Positions 52,396 to 61,175 of a stretch of DNA of 64,000 nt are shown piece after piece. Where the stretch lies: contig NZ_CP042435.1 of NCBI RefSeq assembly GCF_007971225.1, forward strand, positions 4,095,501 through 4,159,500, in the 5' to 3' direction. The DNA comes from Panacibacter ginsenosidivorans. Lineage in GTDB: Bacteria; Bacteroidota; Bacteroidia; Chitinophagales; Chitinophagaceae. Position 1 is the first letter of the stretch. Each line of letters begins with the position of its first letter. The notes under the pieces are model-generated. The model was not told where the DNA came from, searched no databases, and saw nothing but the letters and a program-made list of their open reading frames with translations. A program made the translations under genes and the position numbers.

Positions 52396-54105
52396 ATGAA
52401 GAAAGCAACTTTAACACTATTCTCGGTTGTTCTTGCAACATCATTTACGATTGCACAAAGTTTGGATGAAGGCATAAAGTTTCTTTACTATGAGCGCACG
52501 AAAAGCGCAACAGAAACTTTAGAAAAGGTAGTCGCTTCAAATTCAAAAGATCCCAAAAGTATATATTGGCTTGGTCAGGCATATCTTGCCGCAGATGATA
52601 TTGCCAAGGCAAAAGCACTTTACCAAAAAGCATTGACTGATGGTGTTAATGACCCCTGGATATGGGTGGGTATGGGACATGTAGAATTGCTGGAAGGCGG
52701 GGATAAAAATGCTGCCCGTCAACGTTTTGACCAGGCTATTACTGCTGTAACACCAACTAAAGGAAAGAATAAAGGCAATCCTGATCCCGATATTTTAAAT
52801 GCAGTTGGGCGTGCAAACGCAGATGGAAGCAGCCAACAGGGAGATATTGCGTACGGTATAGAAAAATTGAAACAGGCGCAAGCGTTAAACACTACTGATC
52901 CTGACATTGATATAAATCTTGGTAAGAGTTATCTGAAAAAGGGCAGTGAAGGGGGTGGCCAGGCAGTAGAAGCATTTACGGATGCTACTGTCCGTAATCC
53001 CCAGTATGCAGCAGCTTATTTTCGTATTGGAAGAGTTTACCAAAGCCAGAATAATTTAGAATACATGAATGAATGGTATGGTAAAGCAATTGCTGCTGAT
53101 CCAACTTATGCTCCTGTTTATCTTGCTTATTTTAATTACTACAAAGAAAGAGATGTTAATGCTGCAAAAGAATATTTGGATAAATATGTGGCAAATGCAG
53201 ATAAAGATTGTGCTACTGAATATTTTGTTGCTGACTATTTATACCGTGCCGGTAAGAACCAGGAGTCAATAGCCAAGGCAAAAGAAATGGAAAATGGCGC
53301 TTGTAAAGATTATGCCAGGATTAATATCATTTATGCATATAATTATAATAAACTAGGAGACAACGCTTCCGCTGAAGAAGCTATAAAGAAATTTTTCAGT
53401 AATCCAAACCCTGGTAAAATTGATCCTTCCGATTATGTTATTGGCGCAACAATTTATTCAAAAGATAGTTTAATGCGCGATTCTGCAGTTGCATTACTTC
53501 AGAAGGCTTATGAAACTGATACGGTTCGGGCAAATAAACAAATGTATGTAGATAGTATTTCTGCAGTTTATAAAAGAGCGAAGAATTACCCCAAGAGATT
53601 GGAATGGGTGGCAAAAAGCTATGCAATGAGCGCCAATCCTACAAACAGAGATATCTATGATTATGGCGAAGCAGCATACTTTGCGCAGGATTGCCAGCTT
53701 GCAGATTCATTATTTAAATTATATCAACAAAAATTCCCTGATCAGATTTATGGCCCGTTGTGGCAATATAAAACGGCGCAAGCCTGCGATACATCTATGA
53801 CTAATGGACTTATTGTAGCTCCGGCAATTAATTACATTAATTTTTTAAAGACGGATACAGTAAAATATAAGCCAACTCTTGTTCAGGTTAACGGTGTTCT
53901 TGCAGGTTATTATGCCAATACAAAGAAAGATGTTGATTCTGCAATATATTACTTGCAGCAAATACTTGTTTATGATCCAACAAATCCGGATGCTGCCAAG
54001 TATATTGATATTTTACAAAAATCAAAACAAAAGAAATCCGGCACGGCGAATGATAAAGAACCTGCCGATAAAACAAAATCAAAAACCGGTAGCGGTAAAA
54101 AATAA
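52396..54105 (+). CDS. TPR-repeat periplasmic protein
   Basis: A 569-residue protein with a signal peptide (ATLTLFSVVLATSFTIAQ) and at least eight TPR-type helical pairs, for example DPKSIYWLGQAYLAADDIAK, DPDILNAVGRANADGSSQQG, NPQYAAAYFRIGRVYQSQNN, PTYAPVYLAYFNYYKERDVN. C-terminal tail is lysine-rich (KQKKSGTANDKEPADKTKSK). Follows the PstS-like gene by 29 bp and probably functions with it. Confidence 0.88.
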   Translation: MKKATLTLFSVVLATSFTIAQSLDEGIKFLYYERTKSATETLEKVVASNSKDPKSIYWLGQAYLAADDIAKAKALYQKALTDGVNDPWIWVGMGHVELLEGGDKNAARQRFDQAITAVTPTKGKNKGNPDPDILNAVGRANADGSSQQGDIAYGIEKLKQAQALNTTDPDIDINLGKSYLKKGSEGGGQAVEAFTDATVRNPQYAAAYFRIGRVYQSQNNLEYMNEWYGKAIAADPTYAPVYLAYFNYYKERDVNAAKEYLDKYVANADKDCATEYFVADYLYRAGKNQESIAKAKEMENGACKDYARINIIYAYNYNKLGDNASAEEAIKKFFSNPNPGKIDPSDYVIGATIYSKDSLMRDSAVALLQKAYETDTVRANKQMYVDSISAVYKRAKNYPKRLEWVAKSYAMSANPTNRDIYDYGEAAYFAQDCQLADSLFKLYQQKFPDQIYGPLWQYKTAQACDTSMTNGLIVAPAINYINFLKTDTVKYKPTLVQVNGVLAGYYANTKKDVDSAIYYLQQILVYDPTNPDAAKYIDILQKSKQKKSGTANDKEPADKTKSKTGSGKK

Positions 54106-54125
54106 ATCTAAAATATCTTTTATAA

Positions 54126-54157
54126 AAACTCCACTTTTCAAAGTGGAGTTTTTTTTT
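54126..54157 (+). terminator. Terminator before the nuo operon
   Basis: AAACTCCACTTT-TC-AAAGTGGAGTTT stem and nine T. It separates the TPR gene from nuoA. Confidence 0.9.
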
Positions 54158-54172
54158 GCCAACCCTTGCCCT

Positions 54173-54180
54173 TATTTTTG
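54173..54180 (+). promoter_or_regulatory. Candidate -7 box of the nuo operon
   Basis: TATTTTTG, exact match to TAnnTTTG, 17 bases before nuoA's ATG and just after the terminator. The leader would be about 12 nucleotides. No convincing -33 TTTG at the usual spacing. Confidence 0.55.
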
Positions 54181-54197
54181 CGGAGCAATTCAATATT

Positions 54198-54599
54198 ATG
54201 AGTATTCCCCACATTTTATTAGATGCACAGGCTACAGGAACAACTTACGACTACTTACCCATCGCAATCCAACTGATATTTGCAGCAGGCTTTGTGGCTA
54301 CTATGATGTTTCTTACGCATTTTTTTGGCCCTAAGCGTAAAACAACAGACAAACTGGCAACCTTTGCGAGTGGTATTTCTACTCATGGAGATGCACGTCA
54401 ACCCATGGCTATCAAATATTTTCTCGTTGCTATTTTATTTGTACTATTCGATGTGGAAGTGATTTTCTTTTATCCTTATGCAGTTAACTTCAGAGGTTTG
54501 GGTTGGACAGGTTTTACAGAGATACTTTTATTTTTAGCATTTTTCCTGGTTGGCTTTATATATATAATCAAAAGAGGAGCGCTTAAATGGGAAGACTAA
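54198..54599 (+). CDS. nuoA: NADH-quinone oxidoreductase subunit A
   Basis: A 133-residue protein with three membrane helices (YLPIAIQLIFAAGFVATMMF, YFLVAILFVLFDVEVIFFYP, EILLFLAFFLVGFIYIIKRG). The hallmark segment between helices 1 and 2 includes KYFLVAILFVLFDVE. The first in-frame ATG at 54,156 lies before the -7 box, so the second (MSIPHILLDA) is chosen. First gene of the complex I operon. Confidence 0.92.
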   Translation: MSIPHILLDAQATGTTYDYLPIAIQLIFAAGFVATMMFLTHFFGPKRKTTDKLATFASGISTHGDARQPMAIKYFLVAILFVLFDVEVIFFYPYAVNFRGLGWTGFTEILLFLAFFLVGFIYIIKRGALKWED

Positions 54600-54720
54600 T
54601 ATCAAAGGTTTAATGCTCAAATTTGAAAATGCGTGAATAGAAAACATAAAGTGTTGTTGATTGTTAAAGAAATAAGGCATTTTCAAATTATGTAATTTTT
54701 CAACTTTTCAAATTGTATTT

Positions 54721-55311
54721 ATGTCACGTCCTGTAAGGTTTAATATACATCCAAAAGAAGCCAATCTCAACGATACAGTCGCTATCGCAGATATGCCCGA
54801 AGGCCACCAGGGCGAGGGTTTCTTTGCAACCAAATTTGAAAGCGTGGTAGGTTTGGCAAGAAAAAATTCTCTATGGCCTTTACCTTTTGCAACTTCCTGC
54901 TGTGGTATCGAATTCATGGCAACTATGGGTTCACATTATGATCTTTCCCGCTTTGGTTCAGAACGTTTGGGTTTTACACCACGCCAGTGCGATTTGCTGA
55001 TGGTAATGGGTACCATCGCAAAAAAAATGGCGCCGGTTTTAAGACAGGTTTACCTTCAGATGGCAGAGCCACGTTGGGTTTTAGCGGTTGGTGCGTGTGC
55101 ATCTTCCGGTGGTATTTTTGATTCTTATAGTGTGCTGCAGGGTATTGACCAGGTTATTCCTGTAGATGTGTATGTGCCCGGTTGCCCTCCAAGACCTGAA
55201 GCAATTCTCGATGGTTTTATACGCATACAGGAATTAGTGCATAATGAAAGTTTGCGCCGCAGAAACAGCGAGCATTACAAAGCTTTATTGAATAGTTACG
55301 GAATACAATAG
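54721..55311 (+). CDS. nuoB: NADH-quinone oxidoreductase subunit B
   Basis: A 196-residue subunit with the N2 [4Fe-4S] cluster ligands: tandem cysteines in [12 protein letters not shown], then [11 protein letters not shown] and [11 protein letters not shown]. Peripheral arm, next to the quinone site. A 121-bp AT-rich spacer precedes it with AAATTTGAAAATGCG and GCATTTTCAAATT as partial inverted copies. Confidence 0.97.
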   Translation: MSRPVRFNIHPKEANLNDTVAIADMPEGHQGEGFFATKFESVVGLARKNSLWPLPFATSCCGIEFMATMGSHYDLSRFGSERLGFTPRQCDLLMVMGTIAKKMAPVLRQVYLQMAEPRWVLAVGACASSGGIFDSYSVLQGIDQVIPVDVYVPGCPPRPEAILDGFIRIQELVHNESLRRRNSEHYKALLNSYGIQ

Positions 55312-55348
55312 TAATGTGCGAATTTGCAAATGTGCTGATGTACAAATG

Positions 55349-55402
55349 ATAGGTTTAATACCGGCAACAGAATATATGGCATCTTCGTTGCGTCGCAATC
55401 CT
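55349..55402 (-). repeat. Intergenic REP-like repeat, copy 19 (nuoB-nuoC)
   Basis: TAATACCGGC, spacer, GGCATCTTCGTTGCGTCGCA (subtype I, reverse). The spacer also holds GCCCCTTTAGGGGTTTGGGG (55,482-55,501), a hairpin typical of Bacteroidota intergenic DNA. Confidence 0.85.
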
Positions 55403-55502
55403 TTCAACTGAAGATTAAATATTAAGCTTTAGTTGAAAAATAAAAATGTTTTGAAAATATCATCTATACAAATAATATAAAGCCCCTTTAGGGGTTTGGG
55501 GT

Positions 55503-56096
55503 ATGAGCTTAACAAACGACATTATCAAAGAGAAACTAATAGAAAAGTTTGGCGACCAACTAACCAACTTTGAAGAACCTTATGGCATGCTTACTTTCGA
55601 AGCGCCAAAGGAAATGAACCTTAAAGTAATGCAGTTCCTGTTTGATGATGAAACACTTCGCTTTCAATTTTTAACTGATCTTACAGCGGTACATTATCCA
55701 AATCAAAAAGGAAGGGAATTGGCAGTTGTTTATCACCTGCACAATCTTGTAGATAATATTCGTTTGCGTTTGAAGGTATTTACAGATATCAATAAGCCCG
55801 ATATTTTTACGGCAACCAAATTATATTCATCAGCAAACTGGATGGAAAGAGAAACATATGATTTCTATGGAATTAATTTTGTTGGTCATCCCAACCTGAA
55901 AAGAATTTTGAATGTGGATGAAATGGATTACTTTCCTATGCGCAAAGAATACCCATTAGAAGATCAAACGAGAATTGATAAAGATGATGAAATGTTTGGT
56001 CGCGGTGGAACATTTGGATTTGGAACGGAAAGGAATAAAACAGGTGAAACAATGGCAGAAGAAGATAAAGGTAATGTTGGCGATAAAATAGTGTAA
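55503..56096 (+). CDS. nuoC: NADH-quinone oxidoreductase subunit C
   Basis: A 197-residue subunit of the peripheral arm, separate from nuoD here. Seen: FLTDLTAVHYPNQKGRELAV, YSSANWMERETYDFYGINFV (the family's WxxRE-D-Y-G motif), GHPNLKRIL and PMRKEYPLEDQ. The C-terminal tail is acidic (ETMAEEDKG). Confidence 0.95.
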   Translation: MSLTNDIIKEKLIEKFGDQLTNFEEPYGMLTFEAPKEMNLKVMQFLFDDETLRFQFLTDLTAVHYPNQKGRELAVVYHLHNLVDNIRLRLKVFTDINKPDIFTATKLYSSANWMERETYDFYGINFVGHPNLKRILNVDEMDYFPMRKEYPLEDQTRIDKDDEMFGRGGTFGFGTERNKTGETMAEEDKGNVGDKIV

Positions 56097-56128
56097 TGTG
56101 CTATTTATTTTTGCGCAAAGAATAAAGC

Positions 56129-56189
56129 GTACAAGTGAGTGACACAACAGAAGTCAAATAGTAATTCAAAAGTTAAGTACATAAAAATA
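56129..56189 (+). repeat. Intergenic REP-like repeat, copy 20 (nuoC-nuoD)
   Basis: GTACAAGTGAGTGACACAAC, then AGAAGTC and ACATAAAAATA (subtype II, forward), ending 17 bp before the nuoD ATG. Confidence 0.88.
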
Positions 56190-56205
56190 AAAATATAAGA
56201 CAGTA

Positions 56206-57441
56206 ATGTCTGATCAACTTACAGCACATCACGTAAAACTCCCCGATGGTTCCATCGAGAAACAGACAACCACGCTGAATCTTGGACCAACACATCCTGC
56301 TACACACGGAGTTTTCCAGAATATTATTGAGGTAGATGGTGAGCGCATTGTTTCTGCAGAACAAACAGTGGGCTATATACATCGTGCGTTTGAAAAAATT
56401 GCTGAGCGCAGGCCTTTATACCAGATCACACCATTGACAGATCGTTTGAATTATTGCAGTTCGCCGATCAATAATATGGGCTGGCATTTAACCTGCGAAA
56501 AACTACTGAAGGTTAAAACACCGAAACGTGTAGACTACTTGCGTGTATTAATTATGGAGTTGGCACGTGTTGCAGATCATTTGATTTGTAATTCGATTGT
56601 TGGTGTGGATGCAGGTGCTTTGTCTGTATTCCTTTATGTTATGCAGTACCGCGAACTGATCTATGAGATATATGAAGAAGTCTGCGGCTCCCGTCTTACA
56701 ACAAACATTGGGCGTATTGGTGGGTTTGAAAGAAATTTTACCAACACTGCATTTACAAAACTGGAAAAGTTCTTAGACGAATATCCAAAGGTGTTGAAAG
56801 AGTTTGAAAACCTTTTAACACGCAACCGCGTCTTTATGGATCGCACAATTGGTGCGGGTCCTATCAGTGCAGAACGTGCATTGAATTATGGTTTTACTGG
56901 TCCAAACTTAAGAGCTGCCGGTGTTGATTATGATGTTCGTGTACATAGTCCTTACAGCAGTTATGAAGATTTTACTTTCGATATTCCAGTTGGCAAAACC
57001 GGCGATACGTATGATCGTTTTTTAGTACGTAACCTGGAGATGTGGGAAAGCATGAAGATCATTACACAGGCTTATCAAAAGATACAGGAGTTTAAAGGTG
57101 CTGAAGCAGAAGTGTACCATGCAGATATTCCTGAATATTATTTGCCCGATAAGAAAGACGTGTACACAAAAATGGAAGCTTTGATCTATCATTTCAAGAT
57201 CATCATGGGTGAGACAGAAATTCCACCGGGAGAAGTATACCATAGTGTTGAAGGTGCAAACGGAGAGCTCGGTTTTTATTTAATTAGTGATGGTGGCAGA
57301 GCTCCATACAGACTGCATTTCAGAAGACCATGCTTTATTTATTACCAGGCATTTTCTGAAATGACAAAGGGAAGCATGCTTAGTGATGCTATCTTAACTA
57401 TGAGTAGTCTGAATTTGATAGCAGGAGAGATGGACGCATAA
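56206..57441 (+). CDS. nuoD: NADH-quinone oxidoreductase subunit D
   Basis: A 411-residue 49-kDa-type subunit: LGPTHPATHGVFQNIIEVDG, GYIHRAFEKIAERRPLYQIT, VDAGALSVFLYVMQYRELIY, and the C-terminal DSDGGRAPYRLHFRRPC-like (seen as LISDGGRAPYRLHFRRPCFI) substrate-cavity motif. Quinone pocket with NuoB. Confidence 0.97.
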   Translation: MSDQLTAHHVKLPDGSIEKQTTTLNLGPTHPATHGVFQNIIEVDGERIVSAEQTVGYIHRAFEKIAERRPLYQITPLTDRLNYCSSPINNMGWHLTCEKLLKVKTPKRVDYLRVLIMELARVADHLICNSIVGVDAGALSVFLYVMQYRELIYEIYEEVCGSRLTTNIGRIGGFERNFTNTAFTKLEKFLDEYPKVLKEFENLLTRNRVFMDRTIGAGPISAERALNYGFTGPNLRAAGVDYDVRVHSPYSSYEDFTFDIPVGKTGDTYDRFLVRNLEMWESMKIITQAYQKIQEFKGAEAEVYHADIPEYYLPDKKDVYTKMEALIYHFKIIMGETEIPPGEVYHSVEGANGELGFYLISDGGRAPYRLHFRRPCFIYYQAFSEMTKGSMLSDAILTMSSLNLIAGEMDA

Positions 57442-57509
57442 AAATTCTAAATTAAAAAGTAAAAATTCAAAACACTTTTTTTGACTTTTTACTTTTGACT
57501 TTTACTTAT

Positions 57510-58010
57510 ATGGCACAGTTTTCAGAAACGCAGATGACAGAATTTAACAGGCTTGTTGCCCGTTATCCTGAAGGCAAGCAAAAAAGTGCGTTGCTTCCGG
57601 TGTTGCATTTGGCGCAGGAAAGTTTTGGTGGCTGGCTAAGTTCAGAAACTATGGACTATGTAGCTGAACTTTTAAAGATCGAGCCGATTGAAGTTTACGA
57701 GGTGGCTACATTTTACAGCATGTACAATTTAAAACCTGTTGGTAAATATATGTTCGAAGTTTGCCAGACTGGTCCTTGCATGTTGCGTGGAAGCGATGAT
57801 ATTATTGGATACATCGGTCAAACGCTGGGCATTAAACCTGGTGAGACAACTACCGATGGAATGTTTACATTGAAAACGGTGGAATGCCTTGGTGCATGCG
57901 GTTATGCGCCCATGATGCAGCTTGGGAAAAATTATCGTGAGCATCTTACAAAAGAAAAAGTAGATTCAATTATAGAAGAGTGCAGAAGAAATGCAGCGGC
58001 AAATAATTAG
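57510..58010 (+). CDS. nuoE: NADH-quinone oxidoreductase subunit E
   Basis: A 166-residue thioredoxin-like subunit carrying a [2Fe-2S] cluster: CQTGPCMLRGS and CLGACGYAPMMQL give the four cysteines. The start at MAQFSETQM is preferred to a GTG-like or ATG start 5 residues earlier; the preceding spacer is an AT palindrome (AAAGTAAAAATTCAAAA and TTTTTGACTTTTTACTTTT). Confidence 0.95.
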   Translation: MAQFSETQMTEFNRLVARYPEGKQKSALLPVLHLAQESFGGWLSSETMDYVAELLKIEPIEVYEVATFYSMYNLKPVGKYMFEVCQTGPCMLRGSDDIIGYIGQTLGIKPGETTTDGMFTLKTVECLGACGYAPMMQLGKNYREHLTKEKVDSIIEECRRNAAANN

Positions 58011-58062
58011 GAGCCGGGCAGCATTGCTGCTATGTAGCTTTTGTTGCGTCGCACTCTTGTAC
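58008..58062 (-). repeat. Intergenic REP-like repeat, copy 21 (nuoE-VOC)
   Basis: GGAGCCGGGC, spacer, CTTTTGTTGCGTCGCACTCT, TGTAC (subtype I, reverse). It overlaps the nuoE stop codon by a few bases. Confidence 0.88.
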
Positions 58063-58100
58063 GTTTAGTTCTTTGTTCAACATATTTCAAACTTGCTATT

Positions 58101-58505
58101 ATGAAAATGAATCCTTATTTAATTTTTGAAGGCAATGCTGAAGAAGTATTGAATTTTTATAAAGATGCATTGGGTGGAGTAATATTGATGTTGAGTCGTT
58201 ATGGAGATAGTCCTGAAAAAACTGATGAAGAGTGGAAGCATAAGATCATACATTCGAGATTGCAATTTGGTGATAATCTGTTGATGATCTCCGATGGTTT
58301 CAAGGGTTATAAAACAGAGGGCAAGGGAAATATACAACTGAGTGTGGAAATGGATAGTGAGGAACAGTTACATGAAGTGTTTAATAAAATGAGTGAGGGT
58401 GGAAATGTAAAAATGCCTGTGGCAAAACAATTCTGGGGTGCTCATTTTGGAATGTTGACAGATAAGTTCGGTGTTGATTGGATGTTCAACTATTCGCTTG
58501 GATAA
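58101..58505 (+). CDS. VOC-family (PhnB-like) protein inside the nuo operon
   Basis: A 134-residue protein: MKMNPYLIFEGNAEEVLNFYKDALGGV opening (positions 1-27), SEEQLHEVFNKMSEGGN and HFGMLTDKFGVDWMFNYSLG at the end. PhnB/VOC fold. The ATG at 58,101 is chosen because the earlier in-frame ATG lies in the repeat. Its function has nothing obvious to do with complex I, and it is bounded by subtype I (left) and subtype II (right) repeats in the same outward-facing arrangement as the composite elements. Same fold as the 13,040 protein. Confidence 0.88.
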   Translation: MKMNPYLIFEGNAEEVLNFYKDALGGVILMLSRYGDSPEKTDEEWKHKIIHSRLQFGDNLLMISDGFKGYKTEGKGNIQLSVEMDSEEQLHEVFNKMSEGGNVKMPVAKQFWGAHFGMLTDKFGVDWMFNYSLG

Positions 58506-58526
58506 AAGATGAATAAAGTTGTTACA

Positions 58527-58585
58527 GTACAAGTGAGTGACACAAGGAACGATGAGTAAAGATTATAAGTTGGCTGATAAAATTC
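58527..58585 (+). repeat. Intergenic REP-like repeat, copy 22 (VOC-nuoF)
   Basis: GTACAAGTGAGTGACACAAG, GAACGATGAG, then GGCTGATAAAA (subtype II, forward), 19 bp before nuoF. Confidence 0.85.
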
Positions 58586-58604
58586 TTTTTAGGAGTTAGG
58601 GCTT

Positions 58605-59951
58605 ATGAAATTATTATTAGAGAAGGATCATGTAGAAGGCATTCGTTACTACGATACTTACCGCCGCGAAGGTGGTTATCGCAGCGTGGAAAAAGCTTTG
58701 AAAACAATGAGCCCTGAAGCCATTGTGGAAGAAGTGAAGAAGAGCGGTTTGCGTGGTCGTGGTGGTGCTGGTTTTCCAACAGGTATGAAATGGAGTTTTA
58801 TCGCAAAACCTGAAGGTGTTCCTCGTCACCTTGTTTGTAATGCGGATGAAAGCGAGCCGGGTACTTTTAAAGACAGGTATTTGATGGAATTCATTCCGCA
58901 TTTGCTGATTGAAGGTTTGATTGTTTCCTCTTTTGCGCTGGGCAGCAATGCAACATATATTTATATCCGTGGCGAATACGCATGGATTGTTGATATACTT
59001 GAACAGGCAATCACAGAAGCAAAGAATAATGGATGGCTTGGTAAAAATATTTTAGGTACAGGTTTCGATTGTGAGATTTATGTGCAGCGTGGTGCAGGCG
59101 CTTATATCTGCGGAGAAGAAACTGCGTTGATAGAATCTTTGGAAGGTAAACGTGGTAACCCAAGAATTAAACCGCCGTTTCCGGCTATCAAAGGTGTGTG
59201 GGACAGACCAACTGTGGTGAACAATGTTGAGACACTTGCTGCAGTTGTTCCAATCATTAACATGGGCGGTGAAGAATATGCGAAGATCGGTGTTGGCAAA
59301 TCAACTGGCACAAAGCTTATCTCTGCATGTGGTAATTTAAACAAGCCCGGCGTCTATGAAATTGACATGACCATTTCTGTAGAAGAATTTATTTATTCTG
59401 ATAAATATTGTGGTGGTATTCCAAATGGCAAGAAGCTGAAAGCTTGTATTCCTGGTGGATCATCCGTTCCAATTCTTCCTGCCAATCTTTTGCTCAAAAC
59501 TGCAAAAGGTGAACAACGCATGATGAACTATGAAAGCTTAAGTGACGGCGGTTTTGCAACAGGTAGTATGATGGGTTCCGGCGGTTTTATTGTGCTGGAT
59601 GAAGACCAGTGTGTGGTGCGTCATACATTAACGCTTGCAAGATTTTATCGTCATGAAAGTTGCGGACAATGTTCTCCTTGCCGCGAGGGTACTGGTTGGA
59701 TGGAAAAGATTCTGCACAATATTGAATATGGCAAAGGCAAGATGACGGATGTAGATTTACTTTGGGATATTCAAAGAAAAATAGAAGGCAATACCATTTG
59801 TCCATTGGGTGATGCCGCAGCGTGGCCCGTTGCAGCGGCAATCCGGCATTTCAGAGATGAGTTTGAATGGCATATTTTAAATCCTGAAGAAAGTCAGAAA
59901 AGGAATTATGGAATTGCGCACTATGCAGATGAGCGTGCTGTTGCGGTGTAG
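58605..59951 (+). CDS. nuoF: NADH-quinone oxidoreductase subunit F
   Basis: A 448-residue flavoprotein: GLRGRGGAGFPTGMKW (FMN/NADH binding), GAGAYICGEETALIESLEGK, ESCGQCSPCREGTGW for the N3 [4Fe-4S] cluster (last Cys in GNTICPLGDAA). Catalyses NADH oxidation at the tip of the peripheral arm. Confidence 0.97.
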   Translation: MKLLLEKDHVEGIRYYDTYRREGGYRSVEKALKTMSPEAIVEEVKKSGLRGRGGAGFPTGMKWSFIAKPEGVPRHLVCNADESEPGTFKDRYLMEFIPHLLIEGLIVSSFALGSNATYIYIRGEYAWIVDILEQAITEAKNNGWLGKNILGTGFDCEIYVQRGAGAYICGEETALIESLEGKRGNPRIKPPFPAIKGVWDRPTVVNNVETLAAVVPIINMGGEEYAKIGVGKSTGTKLISACGNLNKPGVYEIDMTISVEEFIYSDKYCGGIPNGKKLKACIPGGSSVPILPANLLLKTAKGEQRMMNYESLSDGGFATGSMMGSGGFIVLDEDQCVVRHTLTLARFYRHESCGQCSPCREGTGWMEKILHNIEYGKGKMTDVDLLWDIQRKIEGNTICPLGDAAAWPVAAAIRHFRDEFEWHILNPEESQKRNYGIAHYADERAVAV

Positions 59952-59953
59952 AT

Positions 59954-60010
59954 TTTTTATGTACTTAGCAACAGAATAATTATTAAGCTTCTGTTGCGTC
60001 GCACACTTGT
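59954..60010 (-). repeat. Intergenic REP-like repeat, copy 23 (nuoF-nuoG)
   Basis: TTTTTTATGTACTTAGCAAC, spacer, CTTCTGTTGCGTCGCACACT, TGTA (subtype I, reverse). Confidence 0.85.
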
Positions 60011-60053
60011 ATTGATAGTTCTTTATTCACTATAATCAGAGCAAAGAATTTAT

Positions 60054-61169
60054 ATGGCTGATCAACAACAATTATTTAAAGTTACTATTGACAATATAAC
60101 GGTGGAAGTTCCACCGGGTACTACTATTCTCAACGCTGCCCGTAAGATCGGTGGCGATGTGGCGCCGCCTGCAATGTGCTACTACTCTAAGTTGCAGGGC
60201 AGCGGCGGTAAATGCAGAACCTGTTTGGTAGAAGTATCAAAAGGCAGTGATAAAGATCCGCGACCAATGCCAAAGCTTGTTGCAAGTTGCAGAACAACTG
60301 TTATGGATGGTATGGAAGTAAAGAATATTACTTCTCCAAAAGTAATAGATGCAAGAGCAGGTGTAGTAGAATTTTTATTGATCAATCATCCTTTAGATTG
60401 CCCAATATGTGATCAGGCTGGTGAATGTCATTTGCAGGATCTTAGTTACGAGCATGGCAAAGCGGGTACCCGTTACGAATTTCAAAGAAGAACTTTTCAT
60501 AAGGTTGATCTGGGGGATAAGATCCAGTTGCACATGACGCGTTGTATTCTCTGCTATCGTTGTGTATTTGTTGCAGATCAATTGACCAATAAAAGAGAAC
60601 ATGGGATTTTAGATCGCGGAGATCATGCACAGATAGCCACATATATTGAAAAGAATCTTCACAATGAATTTATAGGGAATGTTATTGATGTTTGCCCTGT
60701 TGGTGCATTAACAGATAAAACATTTCGTTTCAAAAATCGTGTTTGGTTTACAAAACCTGTTGATGCGCATAGGGATTGCCCTAAATGTTCAGGTGAAGTT
60801 CAGCTATGGATGCGTGGTGATGAAGTGTTTCGTGTTACAGCTCGTAAAGATGAGTGGGGCGAAGTAAAAGACACTACATCAGGTAAACCAGGCTGGATCT
60901 GCAATGATTGCCGCTTTGATAAAAAGCATATCAATGATTGGGTGATTGAAGGCCCTTCAGCAATCAGCCGGCATTCAGTTATTTCACAGGGGCATTATGT
61001 TGGTATTGAAAAACCCAAAGAAGTATTGATAGATGTGATGGGTGGCCGAAAACCAAGATTATTCTTGGATATTCATGATGTAAGTGAAGTAAACAAACCA
61101 AATATAGAATTGAGTTTGATAGATGGGCCAGCTACCAGTGACACCTTTAACGGAACTAAAAAAGATTAA
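60054..61169 (+). CDS. nuoG: NADH-quinone oxidoreductase subunit G, short form
   Basis: A 371-residue protein against roughly 700-900 in E. coli or Thermus. The ferredoxin-type [2Fe-2S] domain (MCYYSKLQGSGGKCRTCLVE), the His-Cys3 site (HPLDCPICDQAGECHLQDLS), the next 4Fe-4S motif (RCILCYRCVFVADQL) and a CPKCSGEV plus ICNDCRF knuckle are present, but the molybdopterin-oxidoreductase-like domain is missing, and the protein ends soon after. This shortened form is known in Bacteroidota. Six bases separate it from nuoH. Confidence 0.92.
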   Translation: MADQQQLFKVTIDNITVEVPPGTTILNAARKIGGDVAPPAMCYYSKLQGSGGKCRTCLVEVSKGSDKDPRPMPKLVASCRTTVMDGMEVKNITSPKVIDARAGVVEFLLINHPLDCPICDQAGECHLQDLSYEHGKAGTRYEFQRRTFHKVDLGDKIQLHMTRCILCYRCVFVADQLTNKREHGILDRGDHAQIATYIEKNLHNEFIGNVIDVCPVGALTDKTFRFKNRVWFTKPVDAHRDCPKCSGEVQLWMRGDEVFRVTARKDEWGEVKDTTSGKPGWICNDCRFDKKHINDWVIEGPSAISRHSVISQGHYVGIEKPKEVLIDVMGGRKPRLFLDIHDVSEVNKPNIELSLIDGPATSDTFNGTKKD

Positions 61170-61175
61170 TTACTA

